This document shows positions 1 to 8,934 of a stretch of 64,000 bases of DNA, one piece after another; the stretch's first letter is position 1; each line of letters starts with the position of its first letter. The position numbers were made by a program, and so were the translations under genes. The notes under the pieces were generated by a model that was not told where the DNA came from, made no database searches, and was given only the letters and a program-made list of their open reading frames with translations. Source of the stretch: Clostridium estertheticum (GTDB taxonomy: Bacteria > Bacillota > Clostridia > Clostridiales > Clostridiaceae); NCBI RefSeq assembly GCF_026650985.1, contig NZ_CP086239.1, positions 124,001 through 188,000 on the forward strand, read 5' to 3'.

Positions 1-1121
1 AGAATACCACTAATATCTTTTCGAGTTTTAGAAACACTTGATATGAATTTCACAGCATCTGCGTATTCACCTAATTGTATCATGCCGGATATAGCATGGA
101 GTTTATTCATAAATTCATGATTTTGTGCTCTTAGGGAGCAAGTCATTTTTTTTATTCCGGTGAGTTCTTCTGCCATTTTTTTAACTTCTGTTAAATCTCT
201 AAAATTCATTACAAGTCCAATTACTTCATCTTTATCATTTTTAAGTGGATTATACTTGCAAAAAATCGTTAAACCTGGTCTAACTTTCATTTCTATATTT
301 TCAAAATACTTTCCGAGTTTCAGTACTTCAGAAACTTTATGTTCATAAGAAAGATTTGTTATGGGGCGTCCTATGTCTTCGGACGTTAGCCCAAGGATTT
401 CTCCCGCTGCTCTATTAAATAAGGTGACTCTTCCTTTTTTATCTACAGCTAGAATTCCTTCATTAACACTTTCAATAACAGCTTCCTTTTCTTTAAGCAT
501 CAATGCTATTTCTTCTGGTTCTAAACCGAAAATGGCTTTTTTAATATTGGAAGATAAGAGCGTTGCAGCAATAACCCCTAAAATTAGTCCGAGTATTATA
601 AAAGGTATAAAGCTATCTATCTTTAAATAAATCTCATTATAAACCTCAGTAACTGGACTACCTATAGCCACTGCTCCAATCTGTTTCCCATCTTTTATTA
701 TAGGTGTAAATACTCTAAGAGAGGGCCCAAGGCTTCCATTTGCCTCAGATACATATTCTTCTCCAGTTGTGAGAACACGTTTTTCATCTCCACCCTCAAA
801 ACTTTTACCTATTTTCTCTTTAGTAGGATGTGAATATCTTATTCCTTTCATATCCATTACTACAATAAATTCTACTTTAGTTTTGATTCTTATGGCTTCT
901 ATCTGATTGTTCAAGCTTTCGTCATTAATTTGATTTTTTCCTGTTAAATAATTTTGCACAAGGTAACTCATTGAGACAGAATTTGCAATATTTAAAAGGT
1001 TACGTCCAAATTGGTCTTTAAGCACTATTTTCATCTGATTAAAAGAAAGTATAGATATACTTCCAATAGTCAGAAGTAAAATTCCGATTACTGTAGTAGT
1101 GATTTTTGTTTTTAATTTCAT
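1..1121 (-). CDS. CitA/DcuS-family sensor histidine kinase (3' part missing)
   Basis: Membrane sensor kinase that in this family senses extracellular di- or tricarboxylates and phosphorylates a CitB/DcuR-type regulator. Translating the minus strand from the ATG at 1121 (Shine-Dalgarno TAAGAGGAG just upstream) gives about 373 residues that run off the left edge. Visible in order: a short cytoplasmic start (MKLKTKITTTVIG), a first membrane helix, an extracellular single-Cache-like region of about 130 residues (with VMDMKGIRYSHPTKEKIG, typical of the citrate sensor domain), a second membrane helix near residue 175, a PAS domain (EKEAVIESVNEGILAVDKKG) and the start of a SpoOB-type histidine box (RAQNHEFMNKLHAISGM), where the H of NHEF is the likely phospho-acceptor. 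The ATPase domain and partner regulator would lie left of the window. It diverges from the malic enzyme operon, so carboxylate control of that operon is likely; this is inference. Confidence 0.88.
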   Translation of the reverse strand, partial: MKLKTKITTTVIGILLLTIGSISILSFNQMKIVLKDQFGRNLLNIANSVSMSYLVQNYLTGKNQINDESLNNQIEAIRIKTKVEFIVVMDMKGIRYSHPTKEKIGKSFEGGDEKRVLTTGEEYVSEANGSLGPSLRVFTPIIKDGKQIGAVAIGSPVTEVYNEIYLKIDSFIPFIILGLILGVIAATLLSSNIKKAIFGLEPEEIALMLKEKEAVIESVNEGILAVDKKGRVTLFNRAAGEILGLTSEDIGRPITNLSYEHKVSEVLKLGKYFENIEMKVRPGLTIFCKYNPLKNDKDEVIGLVMNFRDLTEVKKMAEELTGIKKMTCSLRAQNHEFMNKLHAISGMIQLGEYADAVKFISSVSKTRKDISGI

Positions 1122-1268
1122 ATTTAGCTCCTCTTATATCTTTTTATAGGATACGTTTACAAAAATTATAACATATCCAGTTTTAAATAATATATTGTTA
1201 AAAATAATACAAAGATTTTTTAATGACCACAAAGAATTTTAAACTTTCTAAATATTTAATTATATTGG

Positions 1269-1296
1269 ATTTGTTGTTATGATGATATCAACAAAT
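1269..1296. promoter_or_regulatory. Inverted repeat, candidate operator upstream of malic enzyme
   Basis: A perfect 8-bp inverted repeat, ATTTGTTG-N12-CAACAAAT, lies about 60 bp before the malic enzyme start, in the divergent control region shared with the sensor kinase. The spacing of two helical turns centre to centre suits a dimeric response regulator. Assignment to the CitB-type partner of the neighbouring kinase is inference. Confidence 0.4.
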
Positions 1297-1356
1297 AAAA
1301 CATAAATATTAATCATGAAAACGTATAAATGATATAACGAAGGGGAGAGATATTAA

Positions 1357-2529
1357 ATGAATTATTTTGAAGAAAGTTTAAAAATGCATGAAAAATACAC
1401 AGGTAAACTTGAAATAAAATCAAAGGTAAAAATAGAAACAAAAGAAGATTTAGGACTTGCATATACACCCGGAGTTGCTGAACCTTGTAGAAGAATATAT
1501 GAGAATGAAGAAAACGTATACAAATATACAGCTAAAGGAAATATGGTTGCAGTTATTACAGATGGTACAGCTATTTTAGGCCTTGGTGACATAGGACCAA
1601 AAGCAGGACTTCCAGTTATGGAAGGTAAGGCAATACTATTTAAAGAATTTGCAAATGTAGATGCTTTTCCAATTTGCTTAGATACAAAGGACGTAGATGA
1701 AATTGTTCGTACTATTCAGCTTATTTCCCCAGGATTTGGTGGGATAAACTTAGAAGATATTAGTGCTCCAAGATGTTTTGAGGTAGAAGACAAACTTAAA
1801 AAAATATTGGATATACCAGTATTTCACGATGATCAACATGGAACAGCTATTGTAGTTCTTGCGGGACTCATTAATGCTGCTAAAGTAGTAGGAAAGAGAC
1901 TTTGTGATTTAAAGGTTGTTATAAACGGTGCAGGATCTGCAGGAACAGCAATATCAAAACTTTTACTAAGGTCCGGAGTTAAAAATCTAATTGCTTGTGA
2001 CAAAGTAGGAATACTTTATAGAGGAATGGAGAAAATCGATGATGCAAAAACGGCTCTTGCAGAAATAACTAATCCAGAAAATATAGAAGGAAATCTAAGT
2101 GATGCTTTAGTAGGTGCAGATGTATTTATAGGAGTTTCAGCTCCAGGAATTGTTACAGCTGACATGGTTAAGTCTATGAATAAAGATTCTATAGTTTTTG
2201 GAATGGCAAACCCAACCCCCGAGATAATGCCAGATGAAGCTAAAAAAGCAGGCGCAAGGGTGGCAGGTTCAGGACGTTCTGATTACCCAAATCAAGTAAA
2301 TAATGTACTTGTTTTCCCTGGGTTGTTCAGAGGTGCTTTAGATGTGAGAGCAAAAGAGATAAACGAAGAAATGAAACTCGCAGCAGCTTATGCTATTGCA
2401 AATTATATAAAAGATGAAGATTTAAACGAAAATAACGTAATCCCAAGTGCATTAGATAAAGGAGTAGCAACAAAAGTAGCAGAAGCAATTGCAAAAGCTG
2501 CAAGAGATACAGGAGTAGCAAGAATATAA
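1357..2529 (+). CDS. NAD(P)-dependent malic enzyme (short form)
   Basis: Oxidatively decarboxylates malate to pyruvate and CO2 in the cytoplasm with reduction of NAD(P). The 390-residue length matches the short bacterial malic enzyme without the phosphotransacetylase-like extension. Visible features: the N-terminal malate-binding part with LGLAYTPGVAEPCRRI, the metal-site segment with FHDDQHGTA around residue 165, the Rossmann motif VVINGAGSAGTAIS near residue 190, and FGMANPTPEIMPDEA. The ATG follows a good AAGGGGAGAG site. It is cotranscribed with the KdgT-family permease (about 90 bp gap) and diverges from a CitA-like kinase, so the module probably takes up and catabolises malate or a related acid. 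Cofactor preference cannot be told by eye. Confidence 0.95.
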   Translation: MNYFEESLKMHEKYTGKLEIKSKVKIETKEDLGLAYTPGVAEPCRRIYENEENVYKYTAKGNMVAVITDGTAILGLGDIGPKAGLPVMEGKAILFKEFANVDAFPICLDTKDVDEIVRTIQLISPGFGGINLEDISAPRCFEVEDKLKKILDIPVFHDDQHGTAIVVLAGLINAAKVVGKRLCDLKVVINGAGSAGTAISKLLLRSGVKNLIACDKVGILYRGMEKIDDAKTALAEITNPENIEGNLSDALVGADVFIGVSAPGIVTADMVKSMNKDSIVFGMANPTPEIMPDEAKKAGARVAGSGRSDYPNQVNNVLVFPGLFRGALDVRAKEINEEMKLAAAYAIANYIKDEDLNENNVIPSALDKGVATKVAEAIAKAARDTGVARI

Positions 2530-2551
2530 AATAAGATAAATTTAAAAAAAT

Positions 2552-2581
2552 GGGAGTCCGTCTGAAAGGAAATGGACGCCC
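2552..2581 (+). other. Imperfect hairpin between malic enzyme and permease
   Basis: GGGAGTCC (2552-2559) pairs with GGACGCCC (2574-2581) with one A-G mismatch and a 14-nt loop, an unusually GC-rich stem for this genome. No T-run follows, so it is more likely an mRNA processing or stability element within the operon than a terminator. Confidence 0.4.
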
Positions 2582-2616
2582 CCACTACAATTATTGAAAA
2601 ATAGGAGGCCGAAAAA

Positions 2617-3588
2617 ATGCAAATTCCAATTAAGAGAACACTCGATAAAATCCCGGGCGGTATGATGGTTGTTCCACTTTTTTTAGGAGTATTAGTTAAT
2701 ACATTTTTCCCAGGAGTCTTAAAAATCGGTGGTTTTACAACGGGATTGTTCGGTAAAGCGGCGTCAACACCAATTTTAGCTTGTTTTATGTTTCTAATTG
2801 GTTCACAAATTAATTTCAATTTAGCACCAAAGGCATTAAAGAAAGGTGCACTATTAATAACAGGAAAATTTATAGTAGGTGCTGGTATAGGTATATTTGT
2901 AGGGAAAGTTTTTGGACCTGCTGGAGTATTAGGTTTATCACCACTCGCAATCCTTTCAGGATTAACAAATTGTAATGGTGGATTATATGCATCTCTTGCT
3001 TCACAGTATGGTGATGAAACTGATGTAGGTGCTTATGCATTACTTTCTTTAAAAGATGGTCCATTTTTTACATTAGTTGCATTAGGCGCATCAGGACTTG
3101 CTCAAGTTCCTTTTATGGCACTTGTAGCAGTATTAGTTCCAATATTAATAGGAATGATTTTAGGAAATATTGATGTTGATATGAGAAAATTCCTTGGAAG
3201 TAGTGGATTGTTATTAATCCCATTTTTTTCTTTCCCATTAGGTGCAGGAATGAATCTTTCAACTATTGTAAAAGCTGGAGGTCCTGGTATATTACTCGGA
3301 ATAATAGCTTCATTTACTGGAATTGGAGCTTATGTACTTTTAAAATTATTTAAAGAAGAGCCTATAATAGGACTTGCAACAGGGTCAACTGCAGGAAATG
3401 CTGTAGCGACGCCAGCTATTATTGCAGGAGCAGATCCATCATTAGTGGCAATTGCAACAATAGCAACAGCGCAAGTTGCAGCATCATGTGTAATATCTGC
3501 TATCCTTTGTCCATTTATTGTTTCTTACGCATTTAAAATGATGACTAAAAATAAAATGAAAAAATTAGCTAATGGACCTGCTGCATGA
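2617..3588 (+). CDS. KdgT-family permease (2-keto-3-deoxygluconate transporter family)
   Basis: Polytopic inner-membrane transporter of 323 residues. The opening (MQIPIKRTLDKIPGGMMVVP), the segment LTNCNGGLYASLASQYG and the segment LSLKDGPFFTL are characteristic of KdgT, a proton symporter for 2-keto-3-deoxygluconate. About ten hydrophobic segments are visible. Its start ATG follows ATAGGAGGCC. No pectin or sugar-acid degradation gene is nearby. The preceding gene is malic enzyme and the divergent gene is a dicarboxylate-type sensor kinase, so the substrate here may be malate or another hydroxy acid; that is inference from context. A strong intrinsic terminator follows. Confidence 0.88.
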   Translation: MQIPIKRTLDKIPGGMMVVPLFLGVLVNTFFPGVLKIGGFTTGLFGKAASTPILACFMFLIGSQINFNLAPKALKKGALLITGKFIVGAGIGIFVGKVFGPAGVLGLSPLAILSGLTNCNGGLYASLASQYGDETDVGAYALLSLKDGPFFTLVALGASGLAQVPFMALVAVLVPILIGMILGNIDVDMRKFLGSSGLLLIPFFSFPLGAGMNLSTIVKAGGPGILLGIIASFTGIGAYVLLKLFKEEPIIGLATGSTAGNAVATPAIIAGADPSLVAIATIATAQVAASCVISAILCPFIVSYAFKMMTKNKMKKLANGPAA

Positions 3589-3662
3589 TAAAATATGATT
3601 ATTAAAATTCCATAATAAGCAGATGTTAAAATAAACATGAAAAAAACGAATTAGAGTTTGCT

Positions 3663-3710
3663 TAGCAGTCAATTTATAGTTTTATATAAATTGGCTGTTA
3701 TAATTTTTTG
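3663..3710 (+). terminator. Rho-independent terminator after the permease
   Basis: A 16-bp stem with two G-U pairs (3663-3678 with 3685-3700) and a 6-nt loop is followed by a T-rich tract. It ends the malic enzyme-permease operon. Confidence 0.8.
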
Positions 3711-4169
3711 TATTAGAACTATTAGTAAAAAAACAATAGTTAGTATCAGTGAGTAAGCAAATTTATATTGCATTTAACTATATTAATCAGTTTGAATAAT
3801 ATTTTAACTTAAATTCAATTTTTTTGTAGCTTAAAAATTGGCAATCGTAAATAATTTGTATTAAATTATACTATTATGTAAATAGTTATAAAAACTTTTA
3901 TCATCCCCTTATATAGCACTGTAAACTAGACTATCGCTGGCTTTTAAAAAATGGAAAATTTTTAAAAGTACATTGCATAGCATTAATAAACATTGTATAA
4001 TGTAGAAAAATGTATTTAATATATAATTAGGTAATAGTTAGAAATATACTTAAAAATGTGGAATATTGGTCTTAAAAAAAACAAAGGTTAGGAGATGTTT
4101 TAGATGCATTTATCCATATATGAATAGATGAAAACATTATATAGTGTAGTTAATAAAGGGGTATAGCCA
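3711..4169 (+). other. Intergenic leader of the pilus operon
   Basis: About 460 bp of very AT-rich DNA without a credible long gene. It holds the sigma-A promoter at 3973-4001 and, further down, a tiny frame at 4104-4127 (MHLSIYE, preceded by TTAGGAG) that ends just before another short same-frame ORF at 4128-4169, possibly a leader peptide. I looked for c-di-GMP-I and c-di-GMP-II riboswitch cores here and saw none. Confidence 0.4.
3973..4001 (+). promoter_or_regulatory. Sigma-A promoter of the type IV pilus operon
   Basis: TTGCAT (3973-3978), a 17-nt spacer and TATAAT (3996-4001) form a near-consensus vegetative promoter. Transcription would begin near 4008, leaving about 160 nt of 5' leader before pilB. 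Confidence 0.65.
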
Positions 4170-5858
4170 ATGAAGAATATGGCAAAAAAAAGATTGGGAG
4201 ATTTATTAATTGAATCTGGAAAGATAACTTCAGAACAACTTAATAAAGTACTCAGAAGACAGCAAGGTAATGGAAAAAGGTTAGGAGAACTTCTTATTGA
4301 AGATGAGGTTTTAACCGAAGAAGATATTTTAGAAGTTCTAGAACAACAATTAAGCATAAAAAGAGTACGCTTAGATATGGAAGAGATAGATCAAAAAGTT
4401 GTTCAATTAATTCCAGAGGTTATTTCAAAAAAGTATAACTTAGTTGCTTTTGGTATAGAAGACAATAAAATAAAGGTTGCCATGTCTGATCCTTTAAATA
4501 TATTTGCGATAGATGATGTTAAGATATCTTCAGGGTTTAATGTTGAAATATTTATTGCATTAACAAAAGATATTAAAAATGCAATTGATGTATATTACGC
4601 TAGTCAAAGCGCGATGAAAGCCGCTGACGATTTGTCGAAAGCTCAGGGAACAAACGACGAGAAGGAAGATAATAAAGCACAATTAGATGATATAAAAAGC
4701 GCTCCAGCGGTTAGACTTGTTGATTCTATAATAAGCGATGCAATAAAGCTGAAAGCTAGTGATATTCACATAGAACCTTTTGAAAGTTATATAAAAATAA
4801 GATACAGAATAGACGGTACTTTAAAAGAAATATCTAAATACAATAAAGATATTTTTAGTGCGTTTATAACTCGTATAAAAATACTAGCAGAATTAAATAT
4901 CGCAGAAAAGAGAATACCACAAGATGGTAGAATTTTAACAATTGTAGATAATAAGAAGGTAGATTTGCGGGTATCAACATTGCCGACAATTCATGGTGAG
5001 AAGGTTGTTATCCGGGTACTGGATAGAGAAAATTTCTTGGTTGGTAAAGAAAAACTTGGTATGAACGAAGATGACTTAGAAAAAGTAGCAAGAATACTTA
5101 AAAATTCATATGGAATAATTCTCGTCACAGGCCCTACAGGTAGTGGAAAATCAACTACACTATACACACTGTTAAGTGAATTAAATGATAACAGTAAGAA
5201 CATTATAACAGTAGAGGATCCTGTAGAGTATGTAGTAGATGGAATAAATCAAGTAAACGTAAATCCTAAAGCAGGGCTAACCTTTGCATCTGGTTTAAGG
5301 TCAATTTTAAGACAGGACCCTGATGTTGTTATGATAGGTGAAATAAGGGATAATGAAACAGCAGAAATTGCTACAAGAGCATCTATAACTGGGCATATAG
5401 TGTTAAGTACAATACACACTAATGATGCACCTTCAGCAATTGTAAGACTTATAGATATGGACATACAACCTTATCTAGTAGCTAGTGCTATAGCAGGAAT
5501 TATATCTCAAAGACTTGTAAAAAAAATATGTCCAATGTGCAAAGAAATTTACGTTGCCTCTGATTTTGAAAAAGAAATCCTAAACATTCACTCAACGGAG
5601 GAGTTGCTTATTCACAAAGGTAAGGGATGTGGACACTGTAACAACACTGGATATTCAGGAAGAATAGGTGTATACGAAATAATGGAAGTAACTCGTAAAC
5701 ATAGAGAATACATAATGCGTAACGCTAGTGTAGATGAAATAAGAGATATAAGTATAGAAAAAGGGATGAAAACGCTAAAATCATCATGTACTGATTTAGT
5801 GCTAAAAGGAATGACAACGGTCGAGGAACTGGTTAAGATAGCGTTCTTGAAAGAATAG
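4170..5858 (+). CDS. pilB: Type IV pilus extension ATPase PilB with tandem MshEN motifs
   Basis: Cytoplasmic hexameric ATPase that powers pilin assembly (GspE/PilB family, 562 residues). The N-terminus has two adjacent copies of the 24-residue MshEN c-di-GMP-binding motif: RLG...L...L..Q beginning at residue 6 and again after exactly five residues (RLG at about residue 35), the arrangement known from MshE-type ATPases. Then come the N2 domain (SDIHIEPFESYIKIRYRID), Walker A GPTGSGKSTT near residue 323, the Asp box, Walker B (VVMIGEIRDNETA) and His box (STIHTNDAPSA). A C-terminal zinc site with CPMCKE and CGHCNNTGY is present. The start chosen has AAAGGGG upstream; an ATG four codons later is possible. 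First gene of the pilus operon, followed by pilC after 10 bp. Confidence 0.96.
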   Translation: MKNMAKKRLGDLLIESGKITSEQLNKVLRRQQGNGKRLGELLIEDEVLTEEDILEVLEQQLSIKRVRLDMEEIDQKVVQLIPEVISKKYNLVAFGIEDNKIKVAMSDPLNIFAIDDVKISSGFNVEIFIALTKDIKNAIDVYYASQSAMKAADDLSKAQGTNDEKEDNKAQLDDIKSAPAVRLVDSIISDAIKLKASDIHIEPFESYIKIRYRIDGTLKEISKYNKDIFSAFITRIKILAELNIAEKRIPQDGRILTIVDNKKVDLRVSTLPTIHGEKVVIRVLDRENFLVGKEKLGMNEDDLEKVARILKNSYGIILVTGPTGSGKSTTLYTLLSELNDNSKNIITVEDPVEYVVDGINQVNVNPKAGLTFASGLRSILRQDPDVVMIGEIRDNETAEIATRASITGHIVLSTIHTNDAPSAIVRLIDMDIQPYLVASAIAGIISQRLVKKICPMCKEIYVASDFEKEILNIHSTEELLIHKGKGCGHCNNTGYSGRIGVYEIMEVTRKHREYIMRNASVDEIRDISIEKGMKTLKSSCTDLVLKGMTTVEELVKIAFLKE

Positions 5859-5868
5859 GGGGGAGTAA

Positions 5869-7077
5869 GTGCCTACTTATAAGTATAAAGTTATGGACCA
5901 TAAAGGTCAAAAAATAGAAGCAGTATTTAAAGCTAATAGTAAAAATGAAGTGTTAGCAATGATCGAAGATAATAATTATTATCCAATAGAAATTAAAGAA
6001 GTATTAGAACGTGAGCAGAAGGATTTATTTGAATCCTTTGAGAAGGTTAAAACAAAGGATCTATACATTTTCTGTAGACAATTTTACACAATGATAAATG
6101 CAGGTGCTAATATTGCTAATGCTTTAGATGTTTTAAAAAAGCAAACTGAAAATAAAAAACTGAAGAAAAGCTTATACGAAGTTCATGATGATCTGCAAAA
6201 GGGGGTCTCTCTTTCAGACTCACTTTCAAAACATAAAGATGTGTTTCCCGATTTACTTATAAATATGATCAATACAGGTGAAGTCAGTGGTAACCTTGAC
6301 ATAATAATGAATAGAATGGCATCGCATTTTGAAAAAGAAAATAAGATAAATAACCAACTTAAGAGTGCTATGGTTTATCCAATGGTATTAGGCGGCTTAT
6401 CAGTTGTAATAGTAATTTTCCTTCTAACATTTATAATGCCTACATTTACAGGAATGTTTACAAGCTCGGGGGTGGCGTTGCCAGCACCTACGAGAATAGT
6501 TATGGAAATAAGTCAATTTATACAAACTAAATGGTACATTTTAATTGCGGTTATTGGTGGAGCGATTTATGGTATGAAGAGTTATGCTAAAACTCCACAA
6601 GGTAGGTTATCAATAGATGGATTAAAATTGAAATTGCCAATAATTAAAGATATTACAGAGAAGGCAATAGTATCTAGATTTACTAGAACTTTATCTACCG
6701 TAATTGCTAGTGGTGTACCTTTGGTACAAGCACTAGAAGTAGTGCAAAAAGTAGTTGGAAATAAAGTAGCAGAAAATGCTTTAGAGAAAATCAAAGAAAA
6801 AGTACTAAGAGGGGTATCTTTAGCGGAAGCATTAGGAGCAGAAGCGATATTCCCAGCAATGTTACACTCCATGATAAAAATAGGAGAAGAATCTGGTTCA
6901 TTAGATGATATATTGGACAAGACAGCAAATTTTTATGATGAGGAATTAGAGACATCACTAAAAAAAATGACCACAATGATAGAGCCGCTTATGATAATAG
7001 TAATGGGAGTTATTATAGGATTTATAGTTATTGCAATGATGCTTCCTATTCTAAGTATGTCTGAGACAGTTAAGTAA
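5869..7077 (+). CDS. pilC: Type IV pilus platform protein PilC
   Basis: Inner-membrane platform protein of the GspF/PilC family, 402 residues, linking the assembly ATPase to the growing pilus. It starts at GTG 5869 after GGGGGGAG. The protein shows the two repeated GspF domains (the first around residues 65-190 with FCRQFYTMINAGANIANAL, the second around 265-390 with RFTRTLSTVIASGVPLVQAL) and three hydrophobic segments, with the last near the C-terminus (MIIVMGVIIGFIVIAMMLP). Each domain has the conserved GxxSGxLD-type segment (TGEVSGNLDIIM and IGEESGSLDDIL). It sits between pilB and the major pilin gene. Confidence 0.96.
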   Translation: MPTYKYKVMDHKGQKIEAVFKANSKNEVLAMIEDNNYYPIEIKEVLEREQKDLFESFEKVKTKDLYIFCRQFYTMINAGANIANALDVLKKQTENKKLKKSLYEVHDDLQKGVSLSDSLSKHKDVFPDLLINMINTGEVSGNLDIIMNRMASHFEKENKINNQLKSAMVYPMVLGGLSVVIVIFLLTFIMPTFTGMFTSSGVALPAPTRIVMEISQFIQTKWYILIAVIGGAIYGMKSYAKTPQGRLSIDGLKLKLPIIKDITEKAIVSRFTRTLSTVIASGVPLVQALEVVQKVVGNKVAENALEKIKEKVLRGVSLAEALGAEAIFPAMLHSMIKIGEESGSLDDILDKTANFYDEELETSLKKMTTMIEPLMIIVMGVIIGFIVIAMMLPILSMSETVK

Positions 7078-7207
7078 TAGTATGATTAATATGATAAAAC
7101 TATAAAATAGAGGCATAAAAATTACAAATAGAAATAGCATGAGGGTTTTGCAGCTTTATCATTATTATATATTTAATAATATATTAATTTATAAGGGGGA
7201 ATTATTA

Positions 7208-7582
7208 ATGGAAATGAATTTAATGAAAATGGATGTAATTAAGAAAAAGAAGAGGAAAGGGTTTACTCTAATTGAACTTATTGTAGTTATCGCAATATTG
7301 GGTATTTTGGCGGCGATTGCTGTACCAAGATTAACAGGTGTAAGAGCAAATGCAACTAAGAATGCTGATATTGCAACTGGTAGAACGATAGCAAGTGCAG
7401 TTTCGATATTTGAGGCAGATACAGGAAATAAACCAACAAGTATTTCGGATTTAGTTCCAAAGTATTTAGATGTAATACCTAAATCAGCTACAGTAACAAC
7501 AGAAACTTTTGCAATTTCATATGATACTACTGGATCTCTGTCTGTTAAGCATGGCACAACAACTGTATATCCGGCTCCATAG
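7208..7582 (+). CDS. pilA: Type IV major pilin PilA
   Basis: Prepilin of 124 residues. The start is placed at ATG 7208 because ATAAGGGGGA lies immediately upstream; the longer upstream frame has no ribosome site. A short basic leader (KKKKRKG) precedes the cleavage site G/FTLIELIVVIAILGILAAIAVP, with Glu at mature position 5, as required for prepilin peptidase processing and assembly. The globular part of about 85 residues is short and lacks cysteines, so there is no disulphide-bonded D-region. It resembles clostridial PilA1/ComGC-like pilins. A separate leader of about 130 bp after pilC suggests it may be expressed more strongly than its neighbours. Confidence 0.93.
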   Translation: MEMNLMKMDVIKKKKRKGFTLIELIVVIAILGILAAIAVPRLTGVRANATKNADIATGRTIASAVSIFEADTGNKPTSISDLVPKYLDVIPKSATVTTETFAISYDTTGSLSVKHGTTTVYPAP

Positions 7583-7745
7583 CATTGTGTTTAGTTAGCA
7601 AGTTCGGTTCTTTGGGTTGCACAAAGTCCCCTGAGAGTCATGAATAAACTGTGAATAAAATATTATATTAAATAAAGAGTAAGCAATGAAGTCTGTTGGT
7701 AGAACAATTCACTTTGGCTAATAATTCAACATAGCAAACACAAAC

Positions 7746-7790
7746 TTCCAGTTCTTGTTGCCATATTAAGGTACGTAACAAGAATTGGAA
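7746..7790 (+). other. Long inverted repeat between pilA and pilM
   Basis: TTCCAGTTCTTGTT (7746-7759) and AACAAGAATTGGAA (7777-7790) form a 14-bp stem with one G-U pair and a 17-nt loop. No T-run follows. A 3' stability or processing element that sets pilin level above the downstream assembly genes is plausible, but not proven. The 5' part of this 257-bp gap has no gene I can support. Confidence 0.5.
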
Positions 7791-7839
7791 ATACATATTA
7801 AATACTTCAACTAAACAAACTGAAAAGAGGTGACTACTT

Positions 7840-8925
7840 ATGTTCAACTCAAAAGTCTTATCCCTAGATATAGGTTCGAAAAATACAAAAATAGTTTTAG
7901 GAACACAACATAGAAAAAATATTATTATAGAAAAAGCTATTACTATGAGTACCCCAGTAGGATGTTATAATGATGGAAATATTTTAGATGTAACCAAATT
8001 AAAAGATAAAATTTCAGATGTTTTACAAGCAGAAAATATAAAATGTAAAAATATTATTATCACTACCAAAAGTACAACAGTTATAACTAGAGATATTGAT
8101 ATCCCAGTAGCAAAAAAAGAGGACATGGATTCTATAATAAAATTTCAGATGGAAAGATATTTACCAATTAAATTTGATGATTACATAATGCAATATAAAA
8201 TATTAGAAGAGTTTGAAGATGAAAATATAAAACAGGCAAAATTTGCAGTAGTAGTATATCCTAAAATAATGGTGGATGGATATTATAATTTAGTAAAGGA
8301 ATTGCAGGGTAATGCAATAGCCTTAGATATAAGTTCAAATAGCATTAATAAGTTATTTATTGATAATATACAAGTTAACGATGAAAATTACAGTTTAGAC
8401 GATACTGTTGCAGTTATAGATTTAGGACATGATTTTACAAATGTGAATATTATTTCGGATGGTAATGTGTTGTTCACTAGAATTATTAATTATGGTGGCT
8501 CTCATATAGATGTGGATATTGCTAATCAATTATCTATTTCAGAAGAAGAAGCAGAGGATCAAAAATTTAAAAATTGTAATTTAGAAAGGGAATCTTTAAG
8601 TGATATGCAAAGTTCAATGGTAAACGATATTGCGAAAGCACAAGTAAGAAATTGGATTCGTGAAATAGAAAAGTTGCTCAATTATTATAAAAATAAAAAA
8701 CAAGAAAATAAAATAGACAAAATATATATTTATGGAGGAAGTTCAAATCTTAAAGGTATAGAAATGTTTATTAAAGACATTGTAAACTTACCTGTTATCC
8801 GAATTCATAGCTTAAGTAATGTAAATTGCTCTAAAATAAATGCAGCTAATGTAGATTCAGCTAGAATAGATGAGGAATTAAGCAAATATTTGAATGCTAT
8901 AGGAGCGATAATAAGACTGAGGTAG
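7840..8925 (+). CDS. pilM: Type IV pilus assembly protein PilM
   Basis: Cytoplasmic actin-like protein (361 residues) that binds the N-terminus of PilN and forms the alignment complex. The phosphate-1 motif LSLDIGSKNTKIVLG opens the protein, VAVIDLGHDFTNVNII near residue 190 is the phosphate-2 motif, and IYIYGGSSNLKGIEMFI near residue 297 is the adenosine motif, all typical of the PilM/FtsA fold. The ATG follows AAAAGAGGTGAC. It is translationally close to pilN, with the stop only 9 nt before the pilN ATG. Confidence 0.93.
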   Translation: MFNSKVLSLDIGSKNTKIVLGTQHRKNIIIEKAITMSTPVGCYNDGNILDVTKLKDKISDVLQAENIKCKNIIITTKSTTVITRDIDIPVAKKEDMDSIIKFQMERYLPIKFDDYIMQYKILEEFEDENIKQAKFAVVVYPKIMVDGYYNLVKELQGNAIALDISSNSINKLFIDNIQVNDENYSLDDTVAVIDLGHDFTNVNIISDGNVLFTRIINYGGSHIDVDIANQLSISEEEAEDQKFKNCNLERESLSDMQSSMVNDIAKAQVRNWIREIEKLLNYYKNKKQENKIDKIYIYGGSSNLKGIEMFIKDIVNLPVIRIHSLSNVNCSKINAANVDSARIDEELSKYLNAIGAIIRLR

Positions 8926-8934
8926 GTGAGACTT

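Noticed and set aside
160-630. Two plus-strand frames (62 and 89 codons) at the left edge
   Set aside because: They lie antisense to the sensor kinase, whose domains are clear on the minus strand, and lack ribosome sites.
2403-2819. Minus-strand frame of 138 codons
   Set aside because: Antisense to the malic enzyme end and the permease start; no ribosome site and no recognisable family.
3711-4169. c-di-GMP riboswitch upstream of the pilus operon
   Set aside because: Expected by analogy with some clostridia, but neither class I nor class II core sequences could be found here or before pilA.
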